Translations under genes and position numbers: made by a program
In this document: one piece after another, positions 33,265-37,321 of the stretch
Numbering within the stretch: the first letter of the stretch is position 1
Layout of the letters: every line of letters starts with the position of its first letter
The notes under the pieces: model-generated
Databases searched by the model: none
What the model was told of the DNA's origin: nothing
What the model saw: only the letters and a program-made list of their open reading frames with translations
DNA from: Paucilactobacillus suebicus DSM 5007 = KCTC 3549
GTDB taxonomy: Bacteria; Bacillota; Bacilli; Lactobacillales; Lactobacillaceae
DNA length: 37,321 nt
Reading direction: 5' to 3'
Assembly: GCF_001434475.1 (NCBI RefSeq)
Contig: NZ_AZGF01000022.1
Coordinates: forward strand, 1-37,321

Positions 33265-35079
33265 TTAATTTGGCACAGTTTCCGTGTACGAAGTGAGATT
33301 ATCTAGTTCATCAGAATAGATTAACAGCCTGTTTGCGTAGGTTGGGTCATTAAAGGTGGAATTGATATTTTCCTTCAGTTCTTTCAAATTATCCGTAATG
33401 ATGCCATCGACATTTAGAAATATCATTCTTGTCATGTCATCATTACTGTCAACTGTCCAAGCAAATACTTTCTGATGATTGTAATGAGCTTGCGAAACAA
33501 AGGAAGAATCTAATGTAGTTTCTTCAACCGTATAAGCATCGGCATCTGTCTGGGGGAAAGTTAAATTATATGGCAGAATAAAACTAACCGGCAACTTAGG
33601 GGTGGATTTTTTTAATCCTTTGATGACAGGGAAACTCAAAGAGTGGACCATATCATGATCCTTCATCAACCGTTTACCGTAGCGTTCCTTAAATAGCGAC
33701 AACATATTTTTACTGTCGTGTTTGGTTACTTTAATCTCGACTAAAAGTTTTTGGTGGTCCTTTTCAGCTGCTGATAGGTAGTCAGAGAAGCTGGCAACGT
33801 GAGCATGGTAACCATTTTCTGACGCGGTTAGTTTGGTTATCTGTTTTAAGGTTAACTGGTAGGGACTCTTATTAACGCCAGTCAGATGTTTTAGATTTTC
33901 ATCGTGCATTACCACAAACTGATGATCCTTAGTCTCATGAATATCCATTTCAACGTAGTCTGGTTTTTCTTTACTTGTTTTGTCCAGAGCTGGAATAGTA
34001 TTTTGAACGCCATTGCCATCATCTACACCCCGATGTGAGATAGTGATTGGCTTGTCCAGAGTTGCTCCACGCAGGTAGTAAACGTTAAATGATATTTGAC
34101 CAAACAAAAAGACAAGGATCAGTGCGATTGCTGATCTACGCCCAATTTTTGAAGACGATGCATGTAAACTAACTTGTGGTTCATTTGAGTGAATTGTTTC
34201 ATATTTGTCATTGGCTAGTAACAGGAATAAAACAAAGATAACAAGCATGGCTGCAGATATCAGCCTCACAAATAGGGACATCAATCCCATATTGATGACC
34301 GCACCAGTAAATGCAACCACGTGTGATGATTTATCAAGTTGTGATTGAATGAGGTACAAAATAATTGAAATCAGTCCGGTTGATATGAACGTAGCAAGAC
34401 CTAAAAAGCCTAACCTCCACAGGTATGACCATAGATGCGATTTAGTCATTCGCCAACTAATTTTGACCGCTGCAATGCCATGAACGTTATGCAGGATAAC
34501 AAGAGGTAAAACTTGAATGAAACGTAGTGCTAAGTAAGACACGATGATTGCTAGGATGATCACTGGTACTAAATAATAAATGTTGGAGTAGATTGTTTGT
34601 AAAATAAACGCTGGAATTTGAATTTTAGCTAGTAGCGGAGACGACAGATAAAAGTCAGAAAATGGAAGGATGACTACAAAGTAGGGGATGAATAAAATAA
34701 ATCCACTGAATCGAATGTGTGCTAATGAGTAGAGTGACTCTTTAACAATTTCAATGATTCGATGGTCATTTCCGTGCAGAATTCTATCGACTCCATTAAT
34801 CAGAAACGCAAACTGAAAAAATACCAGTGCCAAAATAATGATACCGATAACAGCGAGTTCAACGAGTGCAAGTGGCCGTTTAGTTATTAGCCAACCAAGA
34901 TTGTTATACGATACATAAGGAACGCGATTGATAACCATTGCAAGGCTAGTTATATACCGCATTAAGGGAACTAGAACATAACCAAGTAGTAGGTTCAAAG
35001 AGACAATGATTACCAAATATGCGGACCAATTTTTAAAGAACAGGCCAAACGACTTTCTAAAAAGATGATATTGACTCAT
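33265..35079 (-). CDS. Membrane-anchored glycerophosphodiester phosphodiesterase
   Basis: 604 residues in two parts. Residues about 1-330 form a multi-helix membrane domain (about eight helices) of the kind fused to GDPD domains in lactobacilli. Residues about 345-580 are the GDPD TIM barrel with catalytic HRG (H349-R350), EMDIHETKD (metal-binding Glu and Asp) and VMHDENL (second histidine). It cleaves glycerophosphodiesters, from lipid or teichoic-acid turnover, into glycerol-3-phosphate and an alcohol. The ATG at 35079 follows GGGAGGG at 6-7 nt. Divergent from the ABC transporter gene. Confidence 0.9.
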   Translation of the reverse strand: MSQYHLFRKSFGLFFKNWSAYLVIIVSLNLLLGYVLVPLMRYITSLAMVINRVPYVSYNNLGWLITKRPLALVELAVIGIIILALVFFQFAFLINGVDRILHGNDHRIIEIVKESLYSLAHIRFSGFILFIPYFVVILPFSDFYLSSPLLAKIQIPAFILQTIYSNIYYLVPVIILAIIVSYLALRFIQVLPLVILHNVHGIAAVKISWRMTKSHLWSYLWRLGFLGLATFISTGLISIILYLIQSQLDKSSHVVAFTGAVINMGLMSLFVRLISAAMLVIFVLFLLLANDKYETIHSNEPQVSLHASSSKIGRRSAIALILVFLFGQISFNVYYLRGATLDKPITISHRGVDDGNGVQNTIPALDKTSKEKPDYVEMDIHETKDHQFVVMHDENLKHLTGVNKSPYQLTLKQITKLTASENGYHAHVASFSDYLSAAEKDHQKLLVEIKVTKHDSKNMLSLFKERYGKRLMKDHDMVHSLSFPVIKGLKKSTPKLPVSFILPYNLTFPQTDADAYTVEETTLDSSFVSQAHYNHQKVFAWTVDSNDDMTRMIFLNVDGIITDNLKELKENINSTFNDPTYANRLLIYSDELDNLTSYTETVPN

Positions 35080-35163
35080 TTTTAACCCTCCCAAAAAGCA
35101 TTGAATACCTTGTTACATATAATTATGACACAAACAATCTTCAAATTACGTTGAATTTGCCCA

Positions 35164-35187
35164 AACGGGCAGAAAAGTCTACCCGTT
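35164..35187. promoter_or_regulatory. 24-nt dyad between the GDPD and ABC transporter genes
   Basis: AACGGGcAGA and TCTaCCCGTT are arms around AAAG with a single mismatch. A weak -10 (TATAGT, 35217-35222) for the ABC gene lies 30 nt downstream. It looks like a regulator site rather than a terminator. Confidence 0.45.
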
Positions 35188-35254
35188 AGACCGATGGCGA
35201 CACTTAAAATCGCATGTATAGTGGTGTCATCAATTAAGTAGAGGAATGAGAGAA

Positions 35255-37240
35255 TTGAGCTATTTAGAACTACGGGACATTCATAAGTCATATTACCTTG
35301 GTAAGGAAGAATTTCCCGTCTTGAAGGGTATTGATTTAGATTTTGACCTTGGCGATTTTGTATCGATTTTAGGTGAATCGGGTGGTGGTAAATCAACATT
35401 AATGAATATTATCGGTGGCCTTGACCGTGAGTTTCAGGGTAGTGTGACAATTGATGGTCACAGATTAGATCATACAAATGAAAAAGCATTAGATTCATAC
35501 AGACGTGATACGATTGGTTATATTTATCAGGCATACAACTTGATTAGTCATTTAAACGTTTTAGATAATGTGCTGATTTCGTTAGATATGACGACTTTAA
35601 GTAAGACGCAAAGACATGATCGAGCTATGAAACTCCTCAAACAAGTGGGCTTAGAAGATCAGGCGCGTAAATATCCAAGCCAGTTGTCTGGTGGGCAGAA
35701 ACAACGGGTGGCGATTGCACGGGCTTTGGCCAGTGATCCTAAAGTTATTATCGCCGATGAACCAACAGGTGCGCTAGATTCGCAAAATACACAAGAAGTA
35801 CTCCAACTTTTGAACGAAATTGCGGAAGAAGGCCGACTAGTAATTGCCGTTACTCACTCCCAGTCTGTAGCGGATGCCGGCACACGAATTGTACACTTAG
35901 CTGACGGCCAGATTGATAATGATGAACGTTTGAGGGATCCATATCCGATTGCAAACGTGCAACGACTGGAATCACAACTGTTGCCAGCATCGGTATCGTA
36001 TAGAACAGCGTATAAACATTTTAGATTTAATTTTTGGCGTAACTTTCTGATTGTTGTGGGCACGGCAATTGGGTTGTTTGCGGTGATTCTCTTCTCGGGA
36101 CTTGGCAACGGTATTAGCGGATATGTTGATCAGCAAATTACTGATTTAGTTAATCCGCAGGCGGTTACCGTTGCAAGGTATCAGAAAACTAGTGGGCAGG
36201 CTGCACAACAACAAAGCCAAGCGCAGCAAATGTCAGCATCTGAATCATCAACGAGTTCAACCCTAACTACTAAACAAATTAACCAACTTGAAAACTTAAA
36301 GCATGTTAAGTCGGTCGATAAGGTTTATTCGGCTAGTTCGGTTACGACAAAGTATGATGGCAAATCAACTGTCATGAATACGCTAAAAAACTGGAATAGC
36401 AGTGTTACTAATAATACTGTTAAGTACGGTAGCAAACCTGGCAAGGGTGAAATTGTCATTGACAGGGACTCAGTCGCTAAGAAGCTTTCACCCAATAACT
36501 GGAAGAGTTTAATCGGTAAAACGATTACTTTGAGCTATCAAACGCAAGATAAGAGTGGGCAAACTAAGACAGTTAAAATTACGGCGAAAGTTTCAGGTAT
36601 TTCGACTTCAAGTAATAGTATGTCAGCAAGTAACTACATTAGTACATCAACATTAACTAATGCAATGAATGAAAATAATATTAGTACCGCTTCCAGCAGT
36701 GTGTCTGTGAAGATCGATAAACTCGGTAATGTTAAGAAAGTTACTAAGGAAATGAATCATTTGAAGTCTAATAGCAAGCGTGTCTATTCGGCCACTTCTG
36801 TTAGCTCAATTATTGATAAGGTGCAGACTTATGTTAAGTTGATTACAAACATCTTGGCTGCGATAGCTGCTATTTCACTAGTCGTGTCAGCATTAATGAT
36901 TATTGTGACGATGTACATGTCTGTCAGCGCAAGGACCAAGGAAATTGGTATTTTGCGAGCACTAGGTGAAAGCAAGAAGGATATTAGAAGATTATTTATT
37001 AGTGAATCTCTTATCATCGGAGTTTCAAGTGCTATTTTAGCAACAGTGATCGCCTTCTTAGGCGAATTGGTAGCCAATAGCTTACTATCACACATTGCTA
37101 GTTATGCATTTGTGCAGATCAGTGTTGGCAACGTCATCACAACGTTTGTCATTGCATTAGCCATCTCATTATTGGCGGCATTTTTACCGGCAAGAAGAGC
37201 AGCTAATTTGAACCCGATTGATGCATTGGCTTCGGACTAA
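35255..37240 (+). CDS. MacB-like ABC transporter, fused ATPase and permease
   Basis: 661 residues. The ATPase part (about 1-230) has Walker [10 protein letters not shown] at 40-48, Q-loop Q92, signature LSGGQ at 144-148 and Walker B IADEP around 165-170. The permease has one helix (about 262-290), a large serine/threonine-rich outside domain (about 290-525) and three C-terminal helices with an FtsX-like fold, as in MacB, LolC and BceB. Such proteins do not move substrate across the membrane but use force to act on outside molecules, for example peptides or lipids. A TTG start at 35255 is preferred: AGAGGA at 35240-35245 is 9 nt away, while an in-frame ATG at 35246 directly abuts it. Complete within the window. 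Confidence 0.88.
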   Translation: MSYLELRDIHKSYYLGKEEFPVLKGIDLDFDLGDFVSILGESGGGKSTLMNIIGGLDREFQGSVTIDGHRLDHTNEKALDSYRRDTIGYIYQAYNLISHLNVLDNVLISLDMTTLSKTQRHDRAMKLLKQVGLEDQARKYPSQLSGGQKQRVAIARALASDPKVIIADEPTGALDSQNTQEVLQLLNEIAEEGRLVIAVTHSQSVADAGTRIVHLADGQIDNDERLRDPYPIANVQRLESQLLPASVSYRTAYKHFRFNFWRNFLIVVGTAIGLFAVILFSGLGNGISGYVDQQITDLVNPQAVTVARYQKTSGQAAQQQSQAQQMSASESSTSSTLTTKQINQLENLKHVKSVDKVYSASSVTTKYDGKSTVMNTLKNWNSSVTNNTVKYGSKPGKGEIVIDRDSVAKKLSPNNWKSLIGKTITLSYQTQDKSGQTKTVKITAKVSGISTSSNSMSASNYISTSTLTNAMNENNISTASSSVSVKIDKLGNVKKVTKEMNHLKSNSKRVYSATSVSSIIDKVQTYVKLITNILAAIAAISLVVSALMIIVTMYMSVSARTKEIGILRALGESKKDIRRLFISESLIIGVSSAILATVIAFLGELVANSLLSHIASYAFVQISVGNVITTFVIALAISLLAAFLPARRAANLNPIDALASD

Positions 37241-37296
37241 AAACTAGACAGCGAAGCAGGCACGATTTGAGACCGGTGTCTAAGGAGCTCCCACAG

Positions 37297-37321
37297 ATTA
37301 ATCGCGAACTATGCGATTGAT
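37297..37321 (+). terminator. Possible terminator hairpin cut by the window end
   Basis: ATTAATCGC (37297-37305) pairs with GCGATTGAT (37313-37321) with one G-U pair. The window ends here, so a T run cannot be seen. Confidence 0.4.

Noticed and set aside
1-37321. CRISPR array, prophage or insertion sequence
   Set aside because: No regularly spaced repeats, integrase, transposase or phage structural gene was seen on either strand.

Overview
The window looks like the chromosome of a low-GC Gram-positive bacterium of the family Lactobacillaceae. The signs are AGGAGG-type ribosome binding sites, frequent TTG and GTG starts, TetR regulators of the lactobacillar kind, a cinnamoyl esterase of the LJ0536 type, an EndA-like nuclease, and a membrane glycerophosphodiesterase next to a MacB-like ABC transporter. 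I cannot fix the genus. No rRNA, tRNA, CRISPR array, insertion sequence or prophage is visible. The content is mostly accessory: small stress or efflux modules, each with its own regulator.

Layout. 1-3300: a QorB-like oxidoreductase, then two tandem HXXEE membrane proteins and a TetR regulator behind a promoter rich in GTGACAA palindromes. 3470-6890 (minus): an aminotransferase, a maltose-type acetyltransferase and a DHA2 drug exporter with its own operator. 6888-8357: a gene-poor stretch with a likely unannotated structured small RNA (about 7254 down to 7045, minus) and a 50-residue ribbon-helix-helix protein. 8358-11546: a YhgE/Pip-type membrane protein divergent from a TetR gene, whose 3' end overlaps a ClC channel gene. 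11756-16875: cinnamoyl esterase and sbcDC. 16998-18343: a TetR gene divergent from an unknown seven-helix membrane protein. 18491-27348: an MFS transporter and a redox/carbonyl cluster with two MerR regulators. 27564-31258: a DUF2974 hydrolase, two small unknown genes (one with no normal start codon) and a divergent Na+/H+ antiporter. 31497-37240: a small NAD(P)-binding protein, secreted nuclease, membrane glycerophosphodiesterase and ABC transporter.

The best supported regulatory story is the MerR cluster. Three promoters share the -35 TTGACC, a 19-nt spacer and a dyad centred 2.5 nt upstream of the spacer middle, which is the typical layout of MerR-activated promoters. They drive SRPBCC-SDR-ADH-merR, DMT transporter-SDR, and (divergently) the DJ-1/old yellow enzyme operon. 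A fourth promoter with the same geometry precedes the NAD(P)-binding gene at 31497. Together the genes suggest a response to reactive carbonyls, quinones or other electrophiles; the inducer is unknown.

Most worth a second look: the small RNA candidate; the 119-codon gene with an ACG codon where ATG is expected; two very short reading frames with perfect ribosome binding sites in the DJ-1 leader; and two membrane-protein/TetR modules of unknown function.
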